Assembly (NCBI GenBank): GCA_028711215.1
Contig: JAQTSO010000015.1
Coordinates: forward strand, 1 to 39,658
Reading direction: 5' to 3'
Length of the DNA stretch: 39,658 nucleotides
Source: Endomicrobiaceae bacterium
Lineage (GTDB): Bacteria; Elusimicrobiota; Endomicrobiia; Endomicrobiales; Endomicrobiaceae
How positions within the stretch are numbered: position 1 is the stretch's first letter; each line of letters opens with the position of its first letter. Both the position numbers and the translations under genes were made by a program. Shown here in pieces: positions 16,616-26,283 of this stretch. A model generated the notes under the pieces. It was not told the origin of the DNA and made no database searches. It saw only the letters and a list, made by a program, of their open reading frames with translations.

Positions 16616-18166
16616 ATGCAAAATAAATTTAACGTTTTATTAATCAATCCGTATGCAGGATTTGACACCGGAGATTTTTACAGAACCATGAGCGAACCGC
16701 TTGGGTTACTATATCTTGCATCGCACATAATGAACAAATCGGATAAGTACAACATTAAAATTCTTGATCTTTATGCTCTTAATCCTGTTAAACATAGAAG
16801 AAGCGGGATTGATAATAAATTTTATTTTGGGCTGACTGAATGGGATAAAATAAAAGAATTATTAAAAGACTTTTCGCCGGAGATTATCGGCATAACTTCA
16901 GAATTTACGGGTTATGCTTATTGTTCTGTTGAAATTGCCGAAAATATAAAAAAATATATGCCTCATATTCCAATTATAATCGGCGGTGCACATGCCACAT
17001 TTTTTGCTGAAAATATATTAAGAAAATATCAATTCGTTGATATAATAGTAAGGGGTGAGGGAGAAATAACGTTTTATGAATTATTAGAGGCTTTGAGAAC
17101 AAAAACCGGAATAATAAATATAAGCGGTATAACTTACAGATCCGCAGACAATAATATTGTTTCAAACAACAATCGCACGTTAATAAATAATTTAGATGAT
17201 TTCAGTATAGCCGATAGAACTTTAATTGATATGAATAAATACCTTAGCATAAGTCATCATACTTTTCCGGGAAGCGGAAATTATCCAATAGCAACAATGG
17301 TGTTATCCAGAGGCTGTAAATTTAATTGTATTTTTTGCAGTACAAAAAATATGTGGCAAAATCAATGGAGAGCACGTTCTTATGTTTCAATTTTAAATGA
17401 AATAGAATATTTAATTAATAACTTCAAAGTAAAAGAAATAGCTTTTGTTGATGACCAAATTCTGGGCGACAAAAAATGGTTTGACGGATTGTTGGATTTT
17501 ATTCTTTCAAAAAAATTTACAATTTCTTTTCAAATTATAAACGGGTTAAGCGTATGGTTAATTGACGAAAATTTATTACGGAAAATGAGAAAAGCCGGAT
17601 TTTATAAAATCGGTCTGCCTATAGATTCCGGTAATCAAGACACATTAAAATATATTAATAAGCAACAAATATCTTTGGTTAAAATTAAAAAAACAATAGA
17701 ACTTGTACACAGGTTAGGTTTTTTTTCCAGTGCAAATTTTTTGATAGGATTTCCGAATGAGACAATGAATGACATAAAAAAAACTGTTAAATTTGCATAC
17801 AATTGCGGGGTTGATATAGTCTATTTTTTTGTTGCAAAAATGCATACAGGATCAGATATGTATACCAACTGTTTAAATATAAAATTATTAGAAAACATTG
17901 AAAATAGCGGCAGTTGGACAAATATTAACAACAGTTCTTTAACGATATCCTCTGCAAAATTAACTGATATTTTATACAAAGCACAAAAATATTATTTTAT
18001 TTACAAATGCTTTTTTTTATTAAATCCTGTAAACTTTTATAAACATTTATTTTTTAAATTAACATTTGTAAAAAATTATCTGATTGTTTTCAAATTTTTT
18101 ATGTCGGCAATAATAGAAATTATATATAGCATTTACAAAAACATAGGATATAAATTAAAAAAATGA
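16616..18166 (+). CDS. B12-binding-domain radical SAM protein (2 of 6)
   Basis: A 516-residue member with an early FNVLLINPY, EPLGLLYLASHI, PIIIGGAHATFF and IIVRGEGEITFYELL (B12-type domain, about 1-190). No DxHxxG is present. The radical SAM motif is LSRGCKFNCIFC (Cys234, Cys238, Cys241), followed by EIAFVDDQIL, AGFYKIGLPIDSGNQD and ANFLIGFPNETMND. In place of the common IESGSE in the barrel it has LPIDSGNQD, so the SAM- or substrate-proximal strand differs from its paralogues. The C-terminal region (about 430-516) is long and hydrophobic-aromatic, consistent with membrane association. It overlaps the next gene by 4 bases. Confidence 0.87.
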   Translation: MQNKFNVLLINPYAGFDTGDFYRTMSEPLGLLYLASHIMNKSDKYNIKILDLYALNPVKHRRSGIDNKFYFGLTEWDKIKELLKDFSPEIIGITSEFTGYAYCSVEIAENIKKYMPHIPIIIGGAHATFFAENILRKYQFVDIIVRGEGEITFYELLEALRTKTGIINISGITYRSADNNIVSNNNRTLINNLDDFSIADRTLIDMNKYLSISHHTFPGSGNYPIATMVLSRGCKFNCIFCSTKNMWQNQWRARSYVSILNEIEYLINNFKVKEIAFVDDQILGDKKWFDGLLDFILSKKFTISFQIINGLSVWLIDENLLRKMRKAGFYKIGLPIDSGNQDTLKYINKQQISLVKIKKTIELVHRLGFFSSANFLIGFPNETMNDIKKTVKFAYNCGVDIVYFFVAKMHTGSDMYTNCLNIKLLENIENSGSWTNINNSSLTISSAKLTDILYKAQKYYFIYKCFFLLNPVNFYKHLFFKLTFVKNYLIVFKFFMSAIIEIIYSIYKNIGYKLKK

Positions 18167-19689
18167 AAACAAAAATATTATTTGTATCAATGTATGGAAT
18201 AGAAAGTAATTCATCAAGATTATTGTCCGCTATCCTTAAAAATAATAATTACAATGTGGAAACTATATTTTTAAAAAATTGGAAAAACAACAATATTAAA
18301 GAGCCTACATCCGTAGAATTTAATTTATTATTTGAAGAAATTGCCCGAATTAAACCGGATATTATAGGAATAAGTTTTGGGAGTCCCTACTTTAATATTG
18401 TAAAAACCATATCATACGGCATAAAACACAAATTTAAGAATATATATTTGGTTTTCGGAGGAATACATGCAACAACCGTACCTGAAGATTGCATTAAATA
18501 TTGTGACGCATTATGTATTGGAGAAGGAGACAAGGCTTTTTTAGAGTTTGTTAACAAATTTGAAAATAAAATAAATTTTACTGATACTTCTAATTTTTGG
18601 TTTAATTTTAAAAATAATATAATTAAAAATCAACTAACATCATTAGTGGAAAATTTGGATAAACTGCCTTTCAAAGATTTATCTAATGAAAAAAAATATT
18701 ATATAGATTACGACAGAATTTATCCGGGTGACCCTATATTAAATATCAAAGAATTCAGAATTTCCGCATCCAGAGGATGTTTTTACAGATGCGCCTATTG
18801 CTATAACAGCGTATTAAGTAAAATATATCCGAAGGAAGTGAAATATTACCGAACCCGCAGTGTTGATAATGTTATAGATGAGATATTATATGCAAAAAAA
18901 CACTTCAAAGCCATTAAAAGAGTAAAATTTGATGACGATACTTTTATATCTGATTCCCAGTGGATAGATGATTTTTGCACGAAATATAAAAAATTAATAA
19001 ATATTCCGTTTGATATAATGATTTCACCTCATATGTTAAATTATGGAAATTTGAAAAAATTACAAAAAGCAGGTCTCGTAAGAGCTCAAATGGGCATTGA
19101 AGGAAGTTCAGCAAAAGAAAATATTGAGGAATATAACAGAGCATTCCTCAATGATAAAATTTATGATTTCTCAATAAAAAACAAAAAATTAAAATTAGAT
19201 ATTGTTTATGATATTATTATAGATAATCCTATGACAACTGAAAAAGAAAAGGAAGGATTATTTTTATTTTTATTAAGTCTTCAAAGCAAATTCAAATTAT
19301 TTATGTATTCCCTGGCATTTTTTCCAAAAACGCTTATAACTGAGTCTTTTTTAAAACAAGGACTGATAAATGTCAATAATATTGAGGGCAATAGCACTAA
19401 ATGTTTTTCCCAGTTCCGAGCAAGTTTTGATTATGCAAGACCAAAAACCGAATTGTTCTATTTTTGCATGTTTGTTTTAGTATCAAAATCATTTATCCCG
19501 AAAACAATAAAAAAATATATTTTTTACTCCAGATTTTTTAGAAAAAATATTGGGATTACGGTTTTTATTGCAAAAATCTGCAATTTGATGACTATTATCC
19601 TGATTTTTGTTAAGATGCTTGTAAACGGAGAATTGTCTGTAATTAAATTAAGAGAATACGGAAATTTTAAAAAGATATTAACTCAATAA
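18163..19689 (+). CDS. B12-binding-domain radical SAM protein, divergent (3 of 6)
   Basis: A 508-residue enzyme with a shorter and less typical N-terminal domain: KILFVSMYGIESN instead of the NPP opening, then YLVFGGIHATTVPEDC and LCIGEGDKAFLEFV. The radical SAM motif is SASRGCFYRCAYC (Cys206, Cys210, Cys213), followed by RVKFDDDTFISD and AGLVRAQMGIEGSS. The later barrel strand reads LDIVYDIIIDNPMTTEKEK where most relatives have a FxxGxPGET motif. The C-terminus lacks the FYxRP tail and ends with a strongly hydrophobic helix (about 460-490). It is the most divergent of the six and might act on a different class of substrate. Four bases separate it from the next gene. Confidence 0.83.
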   Translation: MKTKILFVSMYGIESNSSRLLSAILKNNNYNVETIFLKNWKNNNIKEPTSVEFNLLFEEIARIKPDIIGISFGSPYFNIVKTISYGIKHKFKNIYLVFGGIHATTVPEDCIKYCDALCIGEGDKAFLEFVNKFENKINFTDTSNFWFNFKNNIIKNQLTSLVENLDKLPFKDLSNEKKYYIDYDRIYPGDPILNIKEFRISASRGCFYRCAYCYNSVLSKIYPKEVKYYRTRSVDNVIDEILYAKKHFKAIKRVKFDDDTFISDSQWIDDFCTKYKKLINIPFDIMISPHMLNYGNLKKLQKAGLVRAQMGIEGSSAKENIEEYNRAFLNDKIYDFSIKNKKLKLDIVYDIIIDNPMTTEKEKEGLFLFLLSLQSKFKLFMYSLAFFPKTLITESFLKQGLINVNNIEGNSTKCFSQFRASFDYARPKTELFYFCMFVLVSKSFIPKTIKKYIFYSRFFRKNIGITVFIAKICNLMTIILIFVKMLVNGELSVIKLREYGNFKKILTQ

Positions 19690-19693
19690 ATAT

Positions 19694-21271
19694 ATGGATA
19701 AAAAGGCATTTACTACATTATTTCTGTTAACTTTAATTTATATCATAGGTAATATAGCATGGTATCAAATCAATAAACCAATATTCGTATTACAACCGGA
19801 AAGTGCATTATATTTTCTTGATATTTTCAATACAAATCTTTTTTCACAAATTCATCCACCATTATTACCTATAATTATGAAATTTCTGTTTTATATTTTG
19901 GGAAAACATAATTATGCGCTAATTTACATGACCGTCAACATTGTATTTTTTATATTATCACTGTTCTTCATATACAAAATCGGCAAGAAAATAAAAGGAG
20001 AATACTGCGGACAAATATCAATGATTTTATTTTCCGTTGTTCCTGCAATTTACGGTTTATCTAGACTATACGGAAGACAGGATTTTCACATAATACCTGT
20101 TTTGCTTATGGGTATATATTTTTTATTAAAATCAGATATATTTCAAAAATCAAAATGGACAATATTTTATGCGATTAGTCTCGGACTTGGCTTGTTGTTA
20201 AGAGAAACGTTTCTCGGATTTGCAATACCGTTTCTTTTATTTTTTATAATTTTATCTTTATATAAAGGAATAGCAAAAAAACAAATCATTAATATCTTTA
20301 TTATGTCATTCATTACTTTTGCTTTTTATACTCTTCAATTTACCCAAAAATTAAAATTTTCATTTCTGTATACACCGTTTATGGAACAAAAAAATCATGA
20401 AACATTATTTCTGAAATTATACACAATAATAGGCGGGCTTGGTGAAAATATATTGGCATTGCCTTTATTTATCCTTCTGATTCTGTCAATAATTTATATC
20501 TTTTTCAAAAAAATATATAAAAACACAGCAATATTGATGTTATTATGCGGATTTTTCGTCCCTATTATTATAGCACTAATTATTCCTCATCATAAACAAC
20601 AAGTATATATGGTCCCTTTAGTTCCTACAATTATATTGCTTATTGCAGTATCAATTTCCTATTTAAAGGACAATATCAGAAAAATATTGGTTGTTTTATT
20701 TATAATAATATCACTATTTCAATATATTGAATTATCCTACGGTTATAAAATATGGTTTTGTGATTACCAAATTAAAATTAACAATAACCTTTCATTCAAA
20801 TATTTCAACAAATATGATGAAAACATAATATTTTATGACTTGAAAAAACAAGATAGATACATTGAATTTCTTAAATATATCGAATTTGCAAAAAGCAAAA
20901 AAATATTAATACTTGCTGAAAATTATGAGGAAGCTCCATATGTTTTACAGACTTTGCGGGCTTTCCTTCTTTCAAAAGGATTTAATAATATAATTGTTAA
21001 CACTTCCGTTTTAAATCTATATTTGCCGCCTTATAGCAGAGACCTTGCAAATTATGAATTTATTATTGATTTAAGAACTAATAAAGACTTTGATTGGGAA
21101 TATTTTGATATATTTCAAAACATTAATGAACACAAATATATCAATAGTTTTTACATACCAACAAAGGATGAATTTTTTAACCGATATAATTCATTCTGGT
21201 CAATGTATGCAAAAACCAAAAAATATCAAATAAACACTGCCGATGCAGTTTTATATAAACTAAAAAATTAA
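19694..21271 (+). CDS. ArnT/PMT-like GT-C membrane glycosyltransferase
   Basis: A 525-residue integral membrane protein with about eleven hydrophobic helices in its first 350 residues and a soluble C-terminal region. The loop after the first helix (PESALYFLDIFNTNLFSQIHPPLLPIIMK) corresponds to the first loop of the ArnT/PMT family, which ends in HPPL; the catalytic acidic residue would be Glu or Asp in this segment. SRLYGRQDFHIIPVLLMGIYFL and LGLGLLLRETFLG also match ArnT/PMT-type helices. Members move a sugar from undecaprenyl-phosphate-sugar onto a lipid or protein outside the membrane. A second GT-C-like protein lies six kilobases upstream in the same island. Confidence 0.75.
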   Translation: MDKKAFTTLFLLTLIYIIGNIAWYQINKPIFVLQPESALYFLDIFNTNLFSQIHPPLLPIIMKFLFYILGKHNYALIYMTVNIVFFILSLFFIYKIGKKIKGEYCGQISMILFSVVPAIYGLSRLYGRQDFHIIPVLLMGIYFLLKSDIFQKSKWTIFYAISLGLGLLLRETFLGFAIPFLLFFIILSLYKGIAKKQIINIFIMSFITFAFYTLQFTQKLKFSFLYTPFMEQKNHETLFLKLYTIIGGLGENILALPLFILLILSIIYIFFKKIYKNTAILMLLCGFFVPIIIALIIPHHKQQVYMVPLVPTIILLIAVSISYLKDNIRKILVVLFIIISLFQYIELSYGYKIWFCDYQIKINNNLSFKYFNKYDENIIFYDLKKQDRYIEFLKYIEFAKSKKILILAENYEEAPYVLQTLRAFLLSKGFNNIIVNTSVLNLYLPPYSRDLANYEFIIDLRTNKDFDWEYFDIFQNINEHKYINSFYIPTKDEFFNRYNSFWSMYAKTKKYQINTADAVLYKLKN

Positions 21272-21290
21272 AATCTAAAGGGCTTAATAT

Positions 21291-22502
21291 ATGATTTTTT
21301 TACCATCTTTTAAATTAAATATAACTTGGACTGATTTGTTTTTATTATTTAAAAGTATATGCTCAAAAAACAATGATAATTTAAACTTAGACTTTTTAAA
21401 AAAACATATTGGAAACAAGTATATTCTGGACGTTCCTTCTTCAAGATGGGGGCTGTTTTTTTTATTAAAAGCTTTAAATCTACAAAAAGGTGATGAAGTT
21501 ATAATACCGGCATATACTTATTTTGCCGTTCCTTCAGCTGTAATAAGAGCAGGATGTGTTCCTGTTTTTGTTGACATAGAAGAAAATGCTATTAATATGG
21601 ATACAACTAAAATCGAATCTTGTATAACAAAAAAAACAAAAGTTATAATTGCAACACATTTATGCGGATTTCCTTGCGATTTAATTAAAATTAAAGAAAT
21701 TTCAGAAAAATATAATTTGATGATTATAGAAGATTGTGCTCAGGCCTTCGGGTCTAAATTCAACAATGATTTTGTGGGTAAATTTGCTAAAGCTTCTTAT
21801 TATTCATTCAGTATAACAAAAAATTTAACAATGCTAAGAGGCGGCATTGTAGCTACGGATGATGAATTAATAGCGGACAAAATTCAACAGGAAACAGATA
21901 AAATGTTGCTTTTCACGAAATTTCAAATGTTCAAAGATTGTGTAAAAGCAGCTATAATGAAAATTGCAACATCAAAAATAATTGTTCCTTTCACATGTAT
22001 ATTTTTTTATTTATTCTCTTTGGCTAAATTTGACATTGCAAAAATAATATTCAAAGAAAAACAAATATTTTTGGATAATGATTATCCAAAATACGGCAAA
22101 TTAAATTACAGCCAAAAAAAACTTGCCGAAAATCAGTTAAAAAATTTTAATAACAGTTGCAATATTAAAGAAAAAAACGGAAAATTTTTCTATAAATTGT
22201 TACAAAACACAAAACATTTTAAGACTCCAAAACTTTTAGATAATTGCAAGAATATATTTTCGGGGATGCCGATATTTGTAAATAATAAAGATTTCATAAG
22301 AAAAAAATTGTTAGCCAAAGGAATTGATACTTCAACCGGATTTGTACAAAACTGTACAGATATACCTGAATTTAAAAAATATGCAAAAACAAATTACCCG
22401 AATGCTTTAAGAGCAGAAAAAGAATTACTTTATTTTCTTACATCTGATACAATAAAAAATCATGACATTGAATATATAACAAATATTTTAAATAAATTAT
22501 GA
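21291..22502 (+). CDS. DegT/DnrJ/EryC1/StrS-family PLP aminotransferase
   Basis: A 403-residue fold-type I enzyme of the sugar aminotransferase family, which installs amino groups on keto-sugars (or, in some members, dehydrates them). Key residues are visible: PAYTYFAVPSAVIRAG and PVFVDIEENAINMD near the start, IIEDCAQAFGSKF (Asp148, Gln151 contacting PLP), and SYYSFSITKNLTMLRGG with the Schiff-base Lys177. The N-terminus carries about 40 extra residues before the usual domain start, and a hydrophobic insert lies near 218-240 (VPFTCIFFYLFSLA), suggesting membrane contact. Its stop overlaps the next start by 4 bases. It provides a likely amino-sugar step for the island's glycosyltransferases. 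Confidence 0.88.
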   Translation: MIFLPSFKLNITWTDLFLLFKSICSKNNDNLNLDFLKKHIGNKYILDVPSSRWGLFFLLKALNLQKGDEVIIPAYTYFAVPSAVIRAGCVPVFVDIEENAINMDTTKIESCITKKTKVIIATHLCGFPCDLIKIKEISEKYNLMIIEDCAQAFGSKFNNDFVGKFAKASYYSFSITKNLTMLRGGIVATDDELIADKIQQETDKMLLFTKFQMFKDCVKAAIMKIATSKIIVPFTCIFFYLFSLAKFDIAKIIFKEKQIFLDNDYPKYGKLNYSQKKLAENQLKNFNNSCNIKEKNGKFFYKLLQNTKHFKTPKLLDNCKNIFSGMPIFVNNKDFIRKKLLAKGIDTSTGFVQNCTDIPEFKKYAKTNYPNALRAEKELLYFLTSDTIKNHDIEYITNILNKL

Positions 22503-23950
22503 AAATATTATTAATCAATCCTCCTATTCTTTCATTAAATCCCGTAATATCAAGTTTATTTTTTAATTCACCGCCTCTTGGGATTTTATATATTGCAGCA
22601 GTTTTAGAAAAAAATGAAATAGACGTTCAGGTTATTGATGCAGCTCTTGAAAGATTATCAATTAGCAGTTTGATTGATAAAGTTTTGTTATATGAACCTG
22701 ATATAGTTGGAATCACTTCAACAACTTTTTCATTTTCAAGTGCAAAAGAACTTGCAAAACAAATAAAAATTGCAAAACCCGATATAAAAATAGTTATCGG
22801 GGGTTCTCATGTCAGTGCAGTTCCTGAAGATGTTTTGTCAAACGAGTGTTTCGATTTTGGCGTAATAGGAGAAGGGGAACTTACTTTCCTTGAATTAATA
22901 CAAAATATTAATCAAAATTCTAATTTTTTAAAAGATATTGAAGGAATTGTATACAGGGATGGGAATTCTAATATTATTCAAACCCCACCGCGCCCCCTTA
23001 TAGAAAATTTGGATATTTTACCTTTTCCTGCAAGACATCTCGTACCGATACACAAATACAAACCCCAACCAAACGACAAAAGAGATATTCCAAAAATAAG
23101 CTTAATTTCCAGCAGAGGATGCCCCTATCAATGTATTTTCTGCGGAAAAAGTGTTTTTGGAACTTCATACAGGTCATTTTCTGCAAAATATATTATTGCC
23201 GAAATGAAATATGTGATGGAACAATTCGGAGCAAAAGATATTGCTTTTGTAGATTCATTATTTATGGTTTCTCTTGAAAGGGTTAAAGGAATATGCCAAG
23301 AAATACTCGAAAATAATTTGAAAATTTCTTGGACATGTACTATAAGAGCTAATGTAATAAAAGAAAAGTATATATTACAACTGATGAAAGACAGCGGTTG
23401 CTGGAGAATAAGAATCGGTATTGAAAGCGGCAGTGAAAAAATCTTAAAATTAATAAAAAAAGAAATTGATTTATCTCATCTCCAAAAAGTAGTTGCTTGG
23501 GCAGATGAAATCAAACTGCAACCCAAAGGTTTTTTTATGATTGGGCACTTTACTGAAAATATAAATACAATAAAGGAAAGTATAACCCTTGCAAAAAGTT
23601 TACCTCTTAAAGATATAACTCTTCAAATTAATACTCCTTTACCAAATACTGAACAATTTAAAATATGTCAAATTTATGGTAGACTATTCGGCGATTTAAC
23701 AGATTGCTCGTTATTTAAACCTATATTTACTCCAAATGATTTGTCTACCGAAGAACTTGAATATTGGTTTAACAGATTTTACCGGGAATTCTATTTAAGA
23801 CCTGTTATTATTTTAAGACATTTAAAATATATTAGAAATCTCAAAGATATTATAAAATATATTCAAGCTTTCAACTTGATAATATATTTATTTTTCATAA
23901 ACAGGAGAATAAATTATGTATCAAAAAAAAGAAACAGCAATAATGTTTAG
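22499..23950 (+). CDS. B12-binding-domain radical SAM protein (4 of 6)
   Basis: A 483-residue protein and the most canonical of the set: KILLINPPI, SPPLGILYIAAVLE, KIVIGGSHVSAVPEDVL and FGVIGEGELTFLELI in the B12-type domain, then ISSRGCPYQCIFC (Cys208, Cys212, Cys215), DIAFVDSLFMV, CWRIRIGIESGSEKIL and GFFMIGHFTENINT in the barrel. It lacks a cobalamin-ligand DxHxxG (DAALERL occupies the position). The tail REFYLRPVIILRHLKYI is the FYxRPxYI type found in BchE/HpnR-like enzymes. It overlaps the DegT gene by 4 bases, and the next gene's start lies 35 bases inside its 3' end. Confidence 0.9.
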   Translation: MKILLINPPILSLNPVISSLFFNSPPLGILYIAAVLEKNEIDVQVIDAALERLSISSLIDKVLLYEPDIVGITSTTFSFSSAKELAKQIKIAKPDIKIVIGGSHVSAVPEDVLSNECFDFGVIGEGELTFLELIQNINQNSNFLKDIEGIVYRDGNSNIIQTPPRPLIENLDILPFPARHLVPIHKYKPQPNDKRDIPKISLISSRGCPYQCIFCGKSVFGTSYRSFSAKYIIAEMKYVMEQFGAKDIAFVDSLFMVSLERVKGICQEILENNLKISWTCTIRANVIKEKYILQLMKDSGCWRIRIGIESGSEKILKLIKKEIDLSHLQKVVAWADEIKLQPKGFFMIGHFTENINTIKESITLAKSLPLKDITLQINTPLPNTEQFKICQIYGRLFGDLTDCSLFKPIFTPNDLSTEELEYWFNRFYREFYLRPVIILRHLKYIRNLKDIIKYIQAFNLIIYLFFINRRINYVSKKRNSNNV

Positions 23951-24659
23951 CGGCGGGCTTGATTCCACAGCGGTTGCTTGTGAATTATTAAAACAGGGAC
24001 ACAAACTTCATCTTTTAGCATTCAATAACGGCGTTTGCATTCGTATTTCAAGGCCTTCGGAAAGAGCTAAAGATTTAGCAGAAAAATTTAATAAAGAAAA
24101 TATTAACTATAAACTGATTGAATCTCAAAAAACTATGAAATTTTTAAAAAATAATTCCAAAGGAATTATCAGTAAATGTAAATCACCGTTAATTTTTGAT
24201 TTAATATGCAGATTTTCAATGGAAATTAATACAATAATATACTGCAAGAAAAACAACATTAACACTGTTGCAGACGGAAACAGTATGGCTCAAGGACAAA
24301 TTTTCATACAACAAAAACCATACTTAGATGTGGTTGATGATTTTTATAAACAATACGATATTAATTCAACACATCCTCTATACTTTAGTGCTAAAACCAG
24401 AGATGCAAATCTTAAGATTCTGTCAGACAGCGGATTAGACAAAGGCAATAAATTATTCGAAAAACTTAGCATATCATCTCAATTATTAAATCAACCTTTT
24501 TGTTTGTGGGCTCCTATGGCATTTCTGTTCACGTCACCTGTACGCAAATTAGGGTTTGAGAAATTATTTGGATTATCTACTGAAAAAGCAATTGAAATCA
24601 GAAAAAATTTACAGAATATAGCAAGAAAATATATTGAGGAAAATTTACGTGCCAAATAA
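23916..24659 (+). CDS. PP-loop ATP pyrophosphatase (QueC/asparagine-synthase-like fold)
   Basis: A 247-residue N-type ATP pyrophosphatase. Its N-terminus carries the PP-loop SGGLDSTA (residues 12-19), and VADGNSMAQGQIFIQQ probably forms part of the nucleotide/substrate site. Such enzymes adenylate a carbonyl oxygen and let a nucleophile (ammonia, amine or sulfur) attack, making an amide, nitrile or thio product. It is not QueC: the C-terminal zinc-binding cysteines are missing. Family members outside known pathways often serve natural-product ligation. AGGAG at 23903-23907 marks the ATG at 23916, 35 bases inside the upstream radical SAM gene; it overlaps the following GNAT gene too. Confidence 0.75.
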   Translation: MYQKKETAIMFSGGLDSTAVACELLKQGHKLHLLAFNNGVCIRISRPSERAKDLAEKFNKENINYKLIESQKTMKFLKNNSKGIISKCKSPLIFDLICRFSMEINTIIYCKKNNINTVADGNSMAQGQIFIQQKPYLDVVDDFYKQYDINSTHPLYFSAKTRDANLKILSDSGLDKGNKLFEKLSISSQLLNQPFCLWAPMAFLFTSPVRKLGFEKLFGLSTEKAIEIRKNLQNIARKYIEENLRAK

Positions 24660-25251
24660 AAATAATATAGCGGAACATACTATGATTAAGGCTAAAATAT
24701 CCGATTTGGATTATATCGTTGACCTACATATAAAATATATCGGCGATTCATTTTTTACTTATTTGGGAAGAAAATTTCTTAAGATCATATATTCCGAACT
24801 AATATTATCAAAATATGCTTCAACTTACTTATATGCAGTTGATAATAAAACAATAGGTTATATATCATTTGTTTTAAACAAAAAAATAATTTTTATAAAA
24901 ATTTTATTTACAAGATGCCTTTCAATTATTTTCTGTCTTAATTTTAAAACATTTTTAAAATGTATCTTCTATTGTTTCAACAGTATGGGCTATATACTAA
25001 AGAAACAGTATTGTAAATCCGAACTATTATTTATAGCTGTTGATGACACTTACAGAAATAATAGAATAGCTTCAAAATTAATTGATCTAGCGGAAATCGT
25101 TATGAGACAAAATAATATTTTTAAAGTGCAGGTTTCGATAAATGATGATAACTTTGTTTCCCAAAACCTTGTAAAAGATAACAAATATATTTTTTACAAA
25201 TTATTCAACTTTTACGGAAAAAAAATGAGAATGTATTATAAATTACTATGA
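24649..25251 (+). CDS. GNAT-family N-acyltransferase
   Basis: About 200 residues. The N-terminal strand-helix AKISDLDYIVDLHIKYIG and SFFTYLGRKFLKIIYSE open the GNAT fold, and LLFIAVDDTYRNNRIASKLIDLAE is motif A with a degenerate acetyl-CoA pyrophosphate loop (RNNRIA for RGxGxG/A). VQVSINDDNFVSQNLVKDNKY is the C-terminal motif B region with the usual Asn. A GTG at 24649 is preceded by GAGGA at 24636-24640, giving an 11-base overlap with the PP-loop gene; a TTG at 24634 or ATG at 24682 are alternatives. It probably acylates an amine produced by neighbouring enzymes (for example the DegT aminotransferase product), as in amino-sugar N-acyltransferases. Confidence 0.75.
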   Translation: MPNKNNIAEHTMIKAKISDLDYIVDLHIKYIGDSFFTYLGRKFLKIIYSELILSKYASTYLYAVDNKTIGYISFVLNKKIIFIKILFTRCLSIIFCLNFKTFLKCIFYCFNSMGYILKKQYCKSELLFIAVDDTYRNNRIASKLIDLAEIVMRQNNIFKVQVSINDDNFVSQNLVKDNKYIFYKLFNFYGKKMRMYYKLL

Positions 25252-26240
25252 ATTATAAGCAAATATTTAATTTAATTTCATCTTTATTGTTCCAAAACAA
25301 GCCGGTTTACGCACATTATGCGGTTACGCACAGATGTAATTTACAATGTACCATTTGTGATAATAATTGTATATGTCCCAAAGATAGAGAATTAACACTT
25401 GCGGAAATAGAAGGATTAGCCGATTTTCTTAAACAAAAAGGGATAGGTTTTATCAGTTTAAGCGGCGGAGATCCTTTTATAAGAACAGATATTACAGATA
25501 TAGTAAAAATTTTTTCAAAAAAAGGAATAAAAACTCAAATACTGTCAAACACTCTTAATATTACTGATATCCAAATAAAACAATTGCTTAAAATCAGACA
25601 TTTCTATGGATTTTCATTATCATTACATTCATTATCTGAAGAAACTTCCTTGAAATTTTACAATGATAAAGATTTATTTAAGGAAATAATTGGAAATATT
25701 AATAGAATATCAAAACTCGTTAAAAAAAATAAAATTCTTTTAAACACAGTTATATCTCCGCTAAATATTAATGAGATATATGACATTGCAAAATTTGCAA
25801 AAAGCAATAATTTAAAAATTTCATTTTTGCCCATAGAACACAACAACAACGAATCTTTTAAATTTAAGAAAACTGATTTTTACAAAATAGATCAATTGTA
25901 CGATTTTTTAATTATTGAAAACAAAAAAAACAACTATATTTTTAATTCTTCACAATTTTTAGAAATGTCCAGACAGTATCAAAAAGGACTCTGTAGTTCT
26001 CAATATTGTCATGCCGGAAAATTATATATTTCAATTAATCCTGACGGAAATATTGCTTCGTGTCACAAATATCATACTCATAGTAGAAAAAACTTTAATG
26101 ATACTTTAATTGCCTGTGAAAAATGTTCTGATTGTATGAGACCGTGCTGGATAGAAATATCAAATTTTTTTACAAATAAAAAATCTTTTTTTGAACGAAT
26201 AAAAAAACAATTAATAAATTATTTTAATACAATATTTTGA
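25248..26240 (+). CDS. Radical SAM protein with SPASM-like C-terminus (1 of 2)
   Basis: A 330-residue radical SAM enzyme without a B12 domain. The cluster motif is THRCNLQCTIC (Cys30, Cys34, Cys37), followed by GFISLSGGDPFIRTD, the GGEP-like SAM-amino motif, and FYGFSLSLHSLS. The C-terminal 85 residues carry a Cys-rich SPASM/twitch-like region: GLCSSQYCHAGKLYISINPDGNIASCHK, then IACEKCSDCMRPCW, which could hold one or two auxiliary Fe-S clusters. Such proteins modify peptides, nucleotides or lipid head groups. No precursor-peptide gene is near. It overlaps the GNAT gene by 4 bases; 43 AT-rich bases without a terminator follow. Confidence 0.88.
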   Translation: MNYKQIFNLISSLLFQNKPVYAHYAVTHRCNLQCTICDNNCICPKDRELTLAEIEGLADFLKQKGIGFISLSGGDPFIRTDITDIVKIFSKKGIKTQILSNTLNITDIQIKQLLKIRHFYGFSLSLHSLSEETSLKFYNDKDLFKEIIGNINRISKLVKKNKILLNTVISPLNINEIYDIAKFAKSNNLKISFLPIEHNNNESFKFKKTDFYKIDQLYDFLIIENKKNNYIFNSSQFLEMSRQYQKGLCSSQYCHAGKLYISINPDGNIASCHKYHTHSRKNFNDTLIACEKCSDCMRPCWIEISNFFTNKKSFFERIKKQLINYFNTIF

Positions 26241-26283
26241 ATTAATTGTTGATAAAAAATTAAAATATATCTAAAATATAAAA

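Noticed and set aside
23916-24659. A second queuosine gene (QueC).
   Set aside because: The PP-loop is present but the QueC zinc-binding cysteines near the C-terminus are missing and the context is the radical SAM island.
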